Shown one piece after another: positions 21,340 through 32,194 of a stretch of DNA of 64,000 nucleotides. A program made the position numbers and the translations under genes. Below the pieces are notes generated by a model. That model saw only the letters and a list, made by a program, of their open reading frames with translations. It did not search any database and was not told the origin of the DNA. This DNA comes from Trichobilharzia regenti. Taxonomy: Eukaryota > Platyhelminthes > Trematoda > Strigeidida > Schistosomatidae. The stretch is from assembly GCA_944472135.2 (NCBI GenBank), contig OX235263.1:22001379-22065378 (forward strand). The letters run 5' to 3'. Each line of letters starts with the position of its first letter. Within the stretch, counting starts at the first letter, position 1.

Positions 21340-22260
21340 GGATCTCAAATAGAATAAAATGTACATCCTCCAGTCCACTTGTCATTACTCCTAAACAAAT
21401 GGCATTATGCTGGCCATCAGAAATCATGAGCGCGTCCATATTCGGAGTCTGTATGTCAACACAGATCAAGCGTGTTGGCTGGCTCAAGGTAATCAATCAA
21501 CAGAAAGTATGAATCAAACTTCAACTATTATAAAGTGCAGAGTAATCATCACGTACTATTATTTTTTGAAACACAACGATCTCGATCCAGATACTCTGCA
21601 GAATCATGTGTGTATATTGCTTGAAAAAAAACCGTGGAACAGAATGAATAATAATAATAATCTATTTATTATAGACAATATGTCAACAGATAGCAAAGGA
21701 TTTTCAACGGATTTCAGTTGCAAGATGTATACTCTTTGTTCAGAACTTTTAAGTCAACAAGTTGTTTGACAATACGTAATGGGACGCTTTGTTCTTTCGT
21801 GTAAAGCAGTGTCCAATCCTCTAATATTCCCGCCCTCCCATTTATTTTGAGAGGTGCTCTGCGATGACGTAAAGCGAGCATAGGACTCAGTGCCTCATAC
21901 TGTGATAGCCGCTCGAGCACTTACGTCTCTCCAACAAAACATTATGTCGTCTACAAGCGATTTAGTATCCTCACGCTCACATCACATTTAGGTATGGTGT
22001 CAACTCTTACACATTGGAATACGGAGCTTAGTTGGTCATCACCATGGCCTAACACCAGACCTATTCAGTCTAGCCGACCACATTGTCCAATCCAAACACC
22101 AAAAGGACTACGTACATGATACGAAATGTGACGTTGCGAATATTGACAAGATTCCTACTTACAGGCGTTCAATCTTAGTCCCTCTGATAGTAGTCTCACA
22201 CAATTGGACTTTCGACAAGGCACATGAAGCAGTTGTCTAAATCTGCGGTTCCTGTCATAA
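21340..22260. other. Unidentified region with coding-like frames
   Basis: Three frames look more protein-like than the AT-rich background. Minus 21330-21496 begins 'SQPTRLICVDIQTPNMDALM'. Minus 21714-21920 begins 'ERLSQYEALSPMLALRHRRA' and ends at a stop. Plus 22010-22240 has no ATG and includes 'SLADHIVQSKHQKDYVHD'. I recognise none of them. They could be exons of a diverged host gene, an unclassified retroelement or chance. Possible splice sites are weak. Confidence 0.3.
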
Positions 22261-23690
22261 TGAAAAAAAAAATTAACATAGCAGACTGTACGTCACTGAT
22301 TAATTCACTCATTACTAAGGTGAAACTAACCTGTCTCACAATGGTCTAAGTCAACTCAATCCAACGTTTGGTAAATCCTGTTTCACAATTACGGGAAGAT
22401 CCTACGCTATGAAGACTTGATTGTCAAGATCCAGTCACTTTTTTTCTGATACCTCTTGCTTCAATCTCTTAAAATAATATTTCAAAAGATTGATAGGTCA
22501 TACTTTCACATTCCATATTCATTGTGAAAGTCAGTATTCAGTAATCTTTTGCCTTTTTACTCTACGCTAGGATTCTGTTCTGATTGAGCTCAACCATAGG
22601 ACATTCGTGTTACCATTTGACGGATGTACCAGTCCCCAGTTAAACTCCCCACCTGATATGATCTTTCAAAGAGGTCGTACATCACGTCAAGATTCAAAGG
22701 CTTTGATCCGCACAACAATTCATGTGATATGCCTGTGACAGCGAGAGACATACAGCGTTAAACCACCTATGTCAACATGTGTTTCACACCAAAATACCAT
22801 TCCGTTTTCATCCAATTGAATAGGTGTTTCCGTTTATTCTATAAGTCAGAAGAGTTGACAACAACTCTGACAAAATAAGCAAATAAATATATCGGTAATC
22901 CAGAAAACAGATAAACGTATGGATATGATCTACAATTTGTTTATGGTTTTCAAGTCTATTTATCAAATTTTTAATTAAATAAAAGGAATGAAGCCATTAT
23001 CTTTTGGTAATGATATAGAATAAGTTCTTTTTTCATTCTTCTAAGTGTTCATCTGTCAGACAAGTGAATCACAACAATGAAACTTGAGATTCTGAAGTGT
23101 GAAATATGTTATATATATTACAAAATATTAACTAATACACAGTCAAAAACAGATAAAATGCACCAATGTTTATTTGAATCACTATTTCTGTCCTCATAGT
23201 GGAACACATTTTGTTATTGTTGTTGTTCTTGTTAGGTTTGAACACTAACCAAAATGAACAGTAAAGTTTGTCCATTATTTACAGGTAAAACGGTGAAAAT
23301 TAAATATGTTTCTAATAGTCTAATCAATCATTTTACTTGTTCTGTTTAGAATAACTTCATGTGTGTTGAATAAAGTGAACTAAGCATACCCCTAGATTGT
23401 ATGTTTATATGCATTACAGGATGAAATACAACTGAGGTCAATGTAATCAGGTTAATTACGAAGTATAATTTATCATATTAAAGTGTGACTTACTGACGGA
23501 TAATTATAATAATATAAATGGAGGCCTTTTCATCATACAGAGTCAGGTAGTTTAGGTAAATTATGAGTTGAATACAAGTAATCAGTTTAGGTCGAGCTGT
23601 GAATTAGTTTCATCTATTTGATAAACTGATGGTGATTAAAATTTAGATGTGTTTGTAAATACAATACCTTCATTTGATTGCACACTTGTA
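22261..23690. other. No gene seen
   Basis: AT-rich. No repeat family or RNA gene recognised. Confidence 0.45.
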
Positions 23691-23694
23691 AATT

Positions 23695-24065
23695 CTTGCA
23701 AACTGGAATATTTAAAAGTGAAAAGCAACAAGTTGTCAGAACAAATATCAAAGATAGGACTTCAGGTGAACATAGAGAAAATAGGGTGGGTGATGAAGAT
23801 TCCTGGACAACAGCAACAACAACAGACGGCAATCAGCACAAATGTGAGAAGTTTGAATGAACCAGCCCCTTGACCTGCCTATCTCGGAAGCATTGTTTGA
23901 ACTGCAGGCAGGCGGAACTGACGAGGATATCAAAGCGAGGATCGGGAAGGCAAGGTAGGCTTACACTTCCCTCAAGTCTGTGTGGAGGTCAGCAGCATTC
24001 AGCATGAAAATTAAGATCCGGATTTTCAAATTTAGTCTTCTAGGAACTGAAGAAAACATTAATAA
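23695..24065 (+). pseudogene. RTE-clade LINE, internally deleted 3' fragment
   Basis: Begins at the 'KSNKLSEQISKIGLQVNIEK' block just after the RT catalytic region. It continues through 'KIPGQQQQQ' and 'GGTDEDIKARIGKAR'-like sequence, then jumps from the 'KIRIFK' block straight to the tail 'tctaggaactgaag' and AATAAT repeats. About 0.6 kb of C-terminal coding sequence is deleted. Confidence 0.8.
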
Positions 24066-24164
24066 TAATAATAAATGTAACTAGTGTAATGTGTTTTATC
24101 CTTTACTTGAGTAGATTACTGGTGGAAAACACAGAAACGGCAACCCTACTACATCTGAGACTCG

Positions 24165-24360
24165 TACGCTTAATAGGTCCTCCATATTACGCAATCGGTA
24201 GGAAGCCTTGGAAAACCTGGAAGTACTGGACAGATGTTTCGTCCTAGTTAGAGACTCTTCATCAGTACGCACTCACCGCTGGGGTTCGAACCCAGGACCT
24301 TCTGGTTACAAGGCGAGTTCGTAGACCATTGAGCTACTGGGACCCGGTTAGATGGTCTTT
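24165..24360 (-). mobile_element. SINE family C, head-to-head pair, left copy
   Basis: A well-preserved minus-strand copy: A-box region 'gtagctcaatggtctacgaa', B-box 'tgggttcgaaccccagc', hammerhead, then the start of the tail. The tRNA-like heads of this copy and the next face each other. Confidence 0.85.
24223..24268 (-). ncRNA. Hammerhead ribozyme, family C, C3-to-A mutant
   Basis: Stem I GTACTG/CAGTAC is perfect. The core is ATGAAGA, with only C3 lost. GAAA is intact, the cleavage triplet is GTC and stem III is ACATCTGT. Loss of C3, which pairs with G8 in the active fold, should abolish cleavage. Confidence 0.75.
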
Positions 24361-24364
24361 GTAT

Positions 24365-24562
24365 TCACTATGAGCTGACATCAGCGGTTCAGTGGCTCAA
24401 TGGTCGACGAGCTCGCCTTGTAACCAGGAGGTCCTGGGTTCGAACCCCGGTGAGTGCGTACCGCTGAAGATTCCCAAACTAGGATGTAACAGCTGTCCAG
24501 TACTCCCAGGTTTTCCAGTGGTTCTCTAACTAATGTCAGCTCATGGTGAAATCCTCCATGCA
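24365..24562 (+). mobile_element. SINE family C, head-to-head pair, right copy
   Basis: Head 'gtggctcaatggtcgacgag', B-box 'tgggttcgaaccccgg', hammerhead, and the full tail '..ctaatgtcagctcatggtga'. It ends at the AATAAT tail of the adjacent RTE copy on the opposite strand. Confidence 0.85.
24458..24503 (+). ncRNA. Hammerhead ribozyme, family C, GAAA mutated
   Basis: The core CTGAAGA is intact and stem III is the exact palindrome ACAGCTGT with GTC cleavage triplet. Stem I is GTACCG/CAGTAC (one mismatch). Stem II is TTCC/GGAT (one wobble at its base). GAAA has become GTAA, so activity is doubtful. Confidence 0.75.
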
Positions 24563-26440
24563 ATTATTATTATTCCCTTGCGTTCCGATTGAAACATAAG
24601 GCTTCAACAACACATCTCCATTTTGCTTTGTTTTCAGCCATCCTCTTCATCTGGGGCAACGATTGATCGAACTCTCTCATCTCTTCCTCACATGATCTCG
24701 TGCATGTAGCCCTCACATTGACGACACACTCATCCCCTCTCATTTGGATTCTACTCGAGGACCTGGCGTGGGATGTCATTTGGCGGCCTCCTAAATGTAT
24801 TCCCGATCTACCTCCACTTTCTTGGTTTCTTCCCATAGTTTGTTGTTATTTATTCTTTCTGGCCATCTGATCTTCACTATGGGGCCAGCGAAGGCAGCTG
24901 TTGATGAAAGTATACAGTGGCCTGTTGTGAATCCTTCTCGTGGCATGCAGTGCAAATTTCTTACCCGTATAGAGGCACTAACCGACTTAACATTGGTTTC
25001 AAATATCCGAAACGTGTTCCTTATGCTGAGTGACAGCGGAAGATTTCCATACTGGTTTCAGGTTGATTAAGGCGTATGTTCCCACTCCGATTCTGATTTT
25101 GACATCTTCGTCCGTTCCGCTGGCCTGTAGTTGAAACGATGCTTCCTGATTAGGTGAAAGAAGTAACCTCCTTCAAATGTCTCCCGTTGATGGTGATTGG
25201 TGATGGTTGTTGTTGGTGGTGGTGGTTGCCTGGTTATATTCATTACCTCTGTCTTCTCTGTGTTCAGGTGTAATCCTGTCTTCACTGCCAGTTTCTTCAG
25301 CCAGTTTGTTGGTTTTGGTCTACAAGTCTTCGAGTTTGTGTGTGCAATTAAGCACAAATCATCGGTGAAATCCAGATCCTCTAGAGTTTTCTTATCGGTC
25401 ATCCAGCGTATTCCTGACTCCTCGCTACCATGCAAAGTCTGACACATAATCCAGTACACCACATTTAATAATATCATCGGTAACAATAGACAGCCCTGTC
25501 TTACTCGTGTATGCACTTCGAAAACCTCACAAAGTTTTCAGTTGTGGATCAACTGACACGTGAGGATGACTAAGACTTGGGCACTGTACGCTACCGTATT
25601 GTTGAAGTAGTTTCAAAATTACTTCACTGCTAACGCCGTATGTCGAAGGCTTTTCGTGGTTGATTTAGTTGAGGAAGAGACAGGTTTGACTGCTGTTCAG
25701 TGCTTTGTTTTGTGATGCCGATGCGCACAGTCAACATTTGATTAATACATGAGTTGTCGTTCCTGATTCCAGCTTCTTACGAGCTAGCGGAGTTCTGTTT
25801 CAAGTGCATCTTTCATTCTCTCAAGGATTATGAGACTCAGTATTTTACTTGGAGTGGGTGGAGAAGAGCATTATTCTTGTACAGATGGGCTTAGGTTATC
25901 CTTCTGTGGCAGTTCGAATGGGTAGCCCTTCTTTCAATCATTAAAAACCTTTCTTTCTTTCCGAACATTTTGCAGTAATGGAATGAGAACATCTGCCATA
26001 ATCTCTGGGGCCTTCTTCAGTGCTTCGGAAAATATCCTCTCTGGTCCTTCTGCCTTCTCGGCCGCACTTCGCTAGCTTGATCGCATTCATGATTTCTTCT
26101 TTCGTTGGCATTTCCGTGTGCACTGTGGACACTGGTTTTATGTGTAGTCGCCGGTGGTGGCCGATCCAAGAGTCCTTTGAAGTGATCAACCCAGTGTGTG
26201 ACTCTTTTCTCCTCCCTGGTGATCAGTTTCCCTTGAACATCTTTTATTGGTTTCATCATCTGGGTTCATGTCTTCGCGGAAATAGACTTGGTTATCTGAT
26301 ATAGTGTCTTGATATCTCTTTTGCCAATGTGTCGTAGAATAGTCGTTTGTTGACAAGGAATTATTACCTGTTATTATAGTGTTTTTCAAAATGGGTAATC
26401 GGAACTGAGTATCTTTTGCAGTCATAAAACAGCTCGTAGT
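24563..26440 (-). pseudogene. RTE-clade LINE, longest copy: linker, RT and C-terminal region
   Basis: From about 26430 the minus strand gives the pre-RT linker ('KDVQGKLITREEKRVTHWVD'), a thumb/finger region, motif B 'RVRQGCLLLPMILLNVVYW', motif C FTDD ('LDFTDDLCLIAHT', A to T), then 'VKTGLHLNTEKTEVMNITR'. A proline-coding run follows where other copies code glutamine, then the C-terminal blocks. The tail hairpin is GTTTC-N4-GGAAC. It is a different subfamily from the 18.9/33.1/42.0/45.6 kb group. Frameshifts throughout and no endonuclease. Confidence 0.87.
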
Positions 26441-26879
26441 TAATGTGAACTATAAAATATGCTGTCAGTGCTGGTGGATACCAAATGAACAATATATGGT
26501 TTGTTTGTTCGAAATGATCTCCGTTTGGCTGAAAACAACAGTGGTAGCCATTGCCCTAACGCACCATTTACAATAAACATCTTTAATTTAATTTAAGGAT
26601 CACATTAGAAATATTAATTGTTATATGATACGATCATAACTCATAGTCAAATACAAAAAGAAGATTTACGTAAGATATGAGAGACTAACACATGATTTTA
26701 TCGGTGTGTAGGTTGTCTGATTATAAAAATAGCCAAGCAGACAATTTCATAACTTTTGGCATAGAATTTTAAATGAAAGTGAAAAAAAACATTCCATCGA
26801 ATTACTCGGGGCACCACCCACTCAAAATTACTTTGCTAGTGAGATGCATCATTCCCAAATAATTCCCAAAATGCCAGTC

Positions 26880-27960
26880 ATGTCTTCACTTCAACTTTAT
26901 AAACTTTGGAAAGGTCTTCGACAGCGTCGACCACGACTTAATTTGGAAACTTTACTACAACACTGTGGCATGTCATAAATCTTCTACAATTTCATTCAAA
27001 AGCTTTATGACAGTGTTATGTGCTGAGTGATTCACCATGGAAAACACAGTAGTATCTTTTAAATGAAGACAGGAGAAAGACAAGTCTGATGCTTACTGTA
27101 ACCGGTGATATTTCTGATTGTGGTGGACTGAATCAAGCAATACACCATGCGAAGTAAGGAGAGAGGAATTCGTTGAATTAGCAACAAGGTTGCAGAAAAT
27201 ATTAGCTTTGCAGATAATTTATATTAAACGTCACATAAACTGGAAGATCAACAGGCAAAAACCAGCATGGTAGAAGAGGAGGGCGGAGAAGACAGGACTT
27301 CAAGTGAACATATGAAAAACGCTCCAATCACCATCAGTAGGCGAATTTTGAATAAGGTCACTTTCTGAATTTATGTACACAACACTTCCTGTCAAAACCA
27401 GACAGGAAGGGAAAATAAAGACAAACCTTCAATACTCTGAAATTAATGTGAAAATCTGCTGCACTCAGAAATAAGAAACAAGATTCAGATGATCAGCACT
27501 AATTTAAAGTCAGTCACTGCTTCTATTTGGTTCACAGACTTTCTGTATGTGTTACATAAAGCATCTGCAACAAGCGACTGCGAGTCTATATCAGCTGCCG
27601 CCTTCGCTAACTCGATGCTGAAAATCAGATGACCAGTTGTAAAGGATAAGCAACAAAGAACTCTAAGAACAAACCAACCAAGATTCTTTCGTCTGAGAAA
27701 TTTAATGAACCATATAGAGGTAGATTGAACACCAGCTAAGAGGACCGTTTGAGTGACACTGTACGCCAGTCACTCCTTATAATAGAAACTGAATAAGAAA
27801 TGACGAGGTGAGTGGTGATCTTAGGTTGACATCTAGAAGATCGTGTTCGGATAAGACAGGATCTTTTGATTAATCGTGGAAGGCGTGTGAAGAAGACTGC
27901 AGAGAACAAGATGAAAATAGGGGATCTTCCAGTCTGAAACTCTAGGGGTAAACAAGAATA
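26880..27960 (+). pseudogene. RTE-clade LINE, RT to C-terminal remnant, old
   Basis: Starts near RT motif A (decoding as 'KVFDSVDHDLIWKL' after one frameshift). It continues past motif B ('gaagacaggagaaagacaag'), the 'ADNLY'-type motif C region, a 'GEDRTSSEH' block and a strongly decayed C-terminal region. No identifiable tail hairpin. One of the oldest copies here. Confidence 0.7.
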
Positions 27961-29089
27961 ACTGAGATGAAAGAAACTATGGTAACCATGGTATCCTTAA
28001 CACTGGCCTTGCATGCTGGTAAACACTAACTTTTAACCATACTGAAGCTGAAACGTCTAAACTACAAAACACTTTACCTTCCTTACACATTGTCTTTTTG
28101 AGTTATTGTAATTTTCAATTGCATGCTTATTCAACGAATACAGAAACCTTGTTAATCCACACATACACACATAAGAAACGATGGTGAATTGAAGTGGAAA
28201 TCGATTACAAAAACAAACAAATAAATAAACAAATTGTTGCAATTTCTTTTATTTTCATTTTCAGACTTTGGATTCGCTTTTGTCTGTTCTATCATCATTT
28301 TATATACATACATATAAAACATGAATGTGGTTCTAAATTTCGTAAAATGTTCAAATCAGAACATATCTTGTGTTCATCTATGTGTGTGCACTGTTTACTG
28401 ACTGCACAAAACTTGATTAATTTTGTTCATCAATTTTGGTTGTGTTTTTTTCTTCATTTGGTTAACGAAGGTCTACAACAAAACACACATGTTGTCTGTC
28501 TGTATATCTGTGTGTTTGCTGGTGTGTGTGTGTGTGTGTGTGCGTGTGCGTATGTGTTCACTATGACTATCACATTTGTTTACGTTTTTCATACAAACAT
28601 TCGACTATGAATGAAACAAGCACGTTTTCTCCACTACTTCACATTTCATAAGGCTGAATCATTCAGACTACTGAATTCACTACTTATAAATATAACTAGT
28701 GAACTATTAACTTGACATTACATACACTTCTTATAAATATTTGTGCTAACACACTCTTCTCATTGATTTGCATTTCAAGGATTCGTTATTGTGGTTGCCA
28801 TGACAACGCACACACACATACGCAAACTGATTTGGACAAGTTAATTGAAAACAAAACAAAACAACGAAACTTGGTAAAAATAAAATGAAATTCCACTGTC
28901 TGTATATAGAAATAGTCGTTATGTGGTAAATCACAGTGACATGATAATGTTACTAAAAATGCATAGGAGATGCTACGGAAATTGGAGGTTGTACCTGACC
29001 TCTGATGAATGATCATGAATTCAAAATTCCTATACTTATGAGGTGGTTTTCATCCAACAAGATATTGTAGACCTATGTCAACAGTTAGA
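27961..29089. other. No gene; (TG)n microsatellite
   Basis: The frames at 28194-28610 and 28746-29016 are low-complexity translations of AT- and TG-rich sequence. I reject them as genes. Confidence 0.45.
28521..28550. repeat. (TG)n microsatellite
   Basis: About 12 TG units with a TGCG interruption at the 3' side. Confidence 0.9.
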
Positions 29090-29425
29090 TGCCGAATTCG
29101 CTAGTTGTATACTGAATATCACATGGCTCAGAAGAAAGGACTAGAAATAAGGAACCCTGGCGACCAACTGATCAAGAACCTGATGTTCAACAAACATGCA
29201 GAAGTTAAGCAAGATGAACTGAGTGACTTCGCGAGACAGGCAATCTCATTCGAGTGGAAGCCGTATGCAAAAAAAACGAAAGTGAGGAGGATATAAGAGC
29301 CTATAGGCAGTCATAATTCCGACTAAACAGAACTCCACAGGACACGGTGAAGTTAAGATAGGCTATCAAAGTCCTATGTTCCATTTGGAACCTAAAGGAA
29401 TAACAATAATAATAATAACAATAAT
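29090..29425 (+). pseudogene. RTE-clade LINE, 3' end fragment
   Basis: The frame 29105-29296 includes 'KGLEIRNPGDQLIKNLMFNK' and 'LSDFARQAISFEWKP', the C-terminal 'NKYAG ... DITRQAIARVEP' region of other copies in decayed form. The tail is 'atgttccatttggaacctaa' plus AATAAT, with a perfect hairpin. Confidence 0.75.
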
Positions 29426-29469
29426 AGTGATATATAAACGATGAGAGTCAGCGGGAAAAATCAAAAGGA

Positions 29470-29600
29470 AATAGAACTACAACATCAAATCGGCTTAGAT
29501 GTCATACGAATATTCTGATGGGATTATGAGCAAACAAGTGTGATCGAAACGTCATTTAGTCGGTAATAATATTAATACAGCATCAGTATGTGTTAAATGA
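29470..29600 (+). mobile_element. PLE-type terminal repeat with hammerhead-like pattern
   Basis: Contains CTGATGG, a possible GATTA/TGATC helix, then 'cgaaacgtc' and 'ggtaataatattaatacag'. This is the copy in which the recurring terminal motif looks most like a hammerhead. A9 is G and stem I pairing is weak. Confidence 0.45.
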
Positions 29601-29844
29601 AATACATTCATCCAACTTGAGATCATAGACGAACACAAATCAGCCCATCAACAGACGGATTGTTATTTCTACTTGATGACCAGAGAATACCCCATTAATG
29701 TTTTATTTTTATTTTACTTAAAAAAGTGATACTGATCAAACGTGAACGGCAACAGTAACCAGAGGTCAATTTCCATTCCTTTGTGAGCCAAGTGGAACAC
29801 AAGACTTAGAGTTCTAAATTTTCAATAGTTATGGATTTCACAGG

Positions 29845-30025
29845 ATTTCATCATGAGTTGATCTCTGTTGAACAACCGTCGGGAAACCTAAGAGTACTGT
29901 ATAGATAATTTTGCTCAGTCCTGGACGACTCTTCAGCAATACATGCCCACCGCAGTTTGAACCCAGGACCTTCCGGTTACAAGGCAAGCTCGTAGACTAT
30001 TGAGTCGCTGGATGTCGTTTTAACG
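29845..30025 (-). mobile_element. SINE family C, decayed copy
   Basis: Minus strand: head 'gcgactcaatagtctacgag', B-box 'tgggttcaaactgcgg', then a hammerhead region (29894-29942) with CTGAAGA intact but stem II and the GAAA half disordered. The tail ends near 29845. Confidence 0.7.
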
Positions 30026-30269
30026 AGATGAGGTCGGTGACTTCAGAGCCAACACACCTTCTTTCTCGGGCCTTAAATACGCCACGAATTATACCCAAAC
30101 CTGTTATGTGGCTTGTGTGTATTCTATGGCTGAATAATTCCCTGAGATTGTGCTTAAATCTTACTAAAACCTATCTATAGTTTGCCAGCTAGTTGTCAGC
30201 AAGCCACCTAGCTTGTTTTCAATAATTTTTCATGCCAACTGTTTAATAATTAATACAGATGATTTTTTT

Positions 30270-30505
30270 TATTCCCTCAGGTTCTCAGTGGAACAAAGGG
30301 CTTCAAGCTAGAGGCTTGGAGTTTCGGTAGCGATGGTGTTTGTTTTAATGAGATGGGCTTGCTAGCTTCATGCCCAACCTCCCTTCTTTACCACTCTAAC
30401 TACTGACCGAGTGAGGCAGAGGATTGCTTCGGCTGAAGATTGAACCGCGAACCACATAAGGCATGGTTAGGGAGCATTCTAGTGCAGTGTCACCGACGCA
30501 AAGAA
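30270..30505 (-). mobile_element. SINE family E
   Basis: Minus strand: 'gtcggtgacactgcactag', 'ggttcgcggttcaatcttc' (B box), 'cctcactcggtcag', 'gggaggttgggcatgaagct', 'ctaccgaaactccaagcct'. The tail is 'cctttgttccactgagaacc' plus A-rich sequence, an RTE-like hairpin tail. Confidence 0.75.
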
Positions 30506-31434
30506 AAGATTTGTGCTTTCCTAAAAGAAAGTCAGTCACTGAATCTATCACAGTGAGAATCGTGAAAAATAGTAACAAGTTTTAGGTTATATGTTGTATG
30601 ACAGTATCACACGTTGTAGAGTATGCAAACATTTTAAATGTGTGACCGAAATCACTTCATAATGGCTGAAAGTACTGGACAGTTTTAATTTTGGTTATCG
30701 GTCAATTTGAGTGTTTGATTATAAAATACATCACAATATGTAGTAATTCGTAGCCTTCTGTTTGCAAGCCAATCAGGTTAAGATAAGTTGGTGAAGCTAA
30801 TCATCGTGATGATACTACCTTTTTAAATCTTAAACTTTCTGATTGCGAAAAAGCACAGCATAACAGGTAGTAATATACGGCTGAGTGAAAATCACCAGGG
30901 ACATCGACTCCATCTTGAAAAGTGAAGTGAAAGTTAGCCTGATAATAGGATAGTTTGAGTCCTTTCTATAATACTGTGTGATCAAATTTCAATTACACTA
31001 CCATCTTCTTATGAAAGAAGGGGTTGATGTTTCTTTCCTAGAGAAGCATTCGCTTTAGTAATGTCTTTTAATACGAATATCCAGCTATTCTGGTTAAAGT
31101 TCAATGGCCACAACATTATGTAATCAGAAACTATAGAATAATAGGTACATGGGACTTTTCGACGGCTTGGATGTGTATGTTGTCTCATTTTTAACTTTAT
31201 TAGCTTATCGTTTGTGAAGTTGTCGGCATGATGTCAGTTAGTCCGAAGATTATGCACGCAAATAATAACTCAAACTGAACCGTAATCCCTAATAACTACA
31301 TTCAACTATAACTATCAACTTCTCTGCTTTCTTAGATACCACACCAACGCATATCTAAACAGAATAAGGTGGTTGTAAAGTGGTTGAATACTGGCACACT
31401 GTGCTGTTCTATGCAGTTTTTTCCACTTCTCACA
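30506..31434. other. No gene seen
   Basis: AT-rich spacer with no recognised repeat. Confidence 0.45.
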
Positions 31435-31560
31435 AAGGTTTGGTAATGAGTTGACATCAGTTAGAGAACCACGGAGTACTGGACAAGCGATTGTTCAGCA
31501 GTACACACCGACGAAGGCTCGAATCACGGGTCACAAAGGCGAGAGCGTAGATTACTGCTT
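31435..31560 (-). mobile_element. SINE family C with stem II deleted from the ribozyme
   Basis: Minus strand: B-box region 'gtgattcgagccttcg', then GTACTG-CTGAA joined directly to 'caatcgcttgtcc' and CAGTAC. The segment from G8 to the GAA trinucleotide is missing, which removes all of stem II and leaves stem I paired. Confidence 0.65.
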
Positions 31561-32194
31561 TAGCTACAGAACGTTAATAAAGAGGTCCATTTTTCTTCAC
31601 AAAAGCCTTGCAATTCTATGGAGCCATCTTGCTTGAATATTAACAAAATATTCTTTTGTTTTTGACTGTATATTTCATCTTTAAAAAGGGGGAGAAAGTA
31701 TCTTTCTTTCTGCCAAATATTAGTGACGTAATTTACTTATTTACGACGCTTTAGAGTTAAAAAAGAATACTTACTGAGGTAGACAATTTATTTTCTAACT
31801 AAACATATGTGAAAGTAATTACTACCAACACCTGTTTATCTAATGTTATTTTCACAAAATAAAATTTAGAAATAGAAACAATACAAAAATATCAAATAAA
31901 TATATAAATCTTCAGTCATCTAAGAAGTTATCAGGCTTTTAGTCTTTTGTGAATATTATCTCATTCCTTTTTGTTTATGTGTGTACAACTAGAGTAAAAC
32001 TACTATCATTTCAGTTGGCGCTTTATTACAACAACAAAAAAAGCATGGTTCACAATGTGTGAAACAGAATGACTATGGAATCTAGATGCTTTGCTGAATG
32101 TTTAACCAAAAATCTATAAATAATACTAACCACACTTGTAAAATCTCTTAAATAGTTTGAATCGTTTTCATACATAGTTTGAATAAAACGACTC
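31561..32194. other. No gene seen
   Basis: AT-rich spacer. Confidence 0.45.

Noticed and set aside
28194..28610. 138-codon open frame on the plus strand
   Set aside because: Low-complexity, aromatic and valine-rich translation of AT- and TG-repeat DNA, with no domain and a microsatellite inside.
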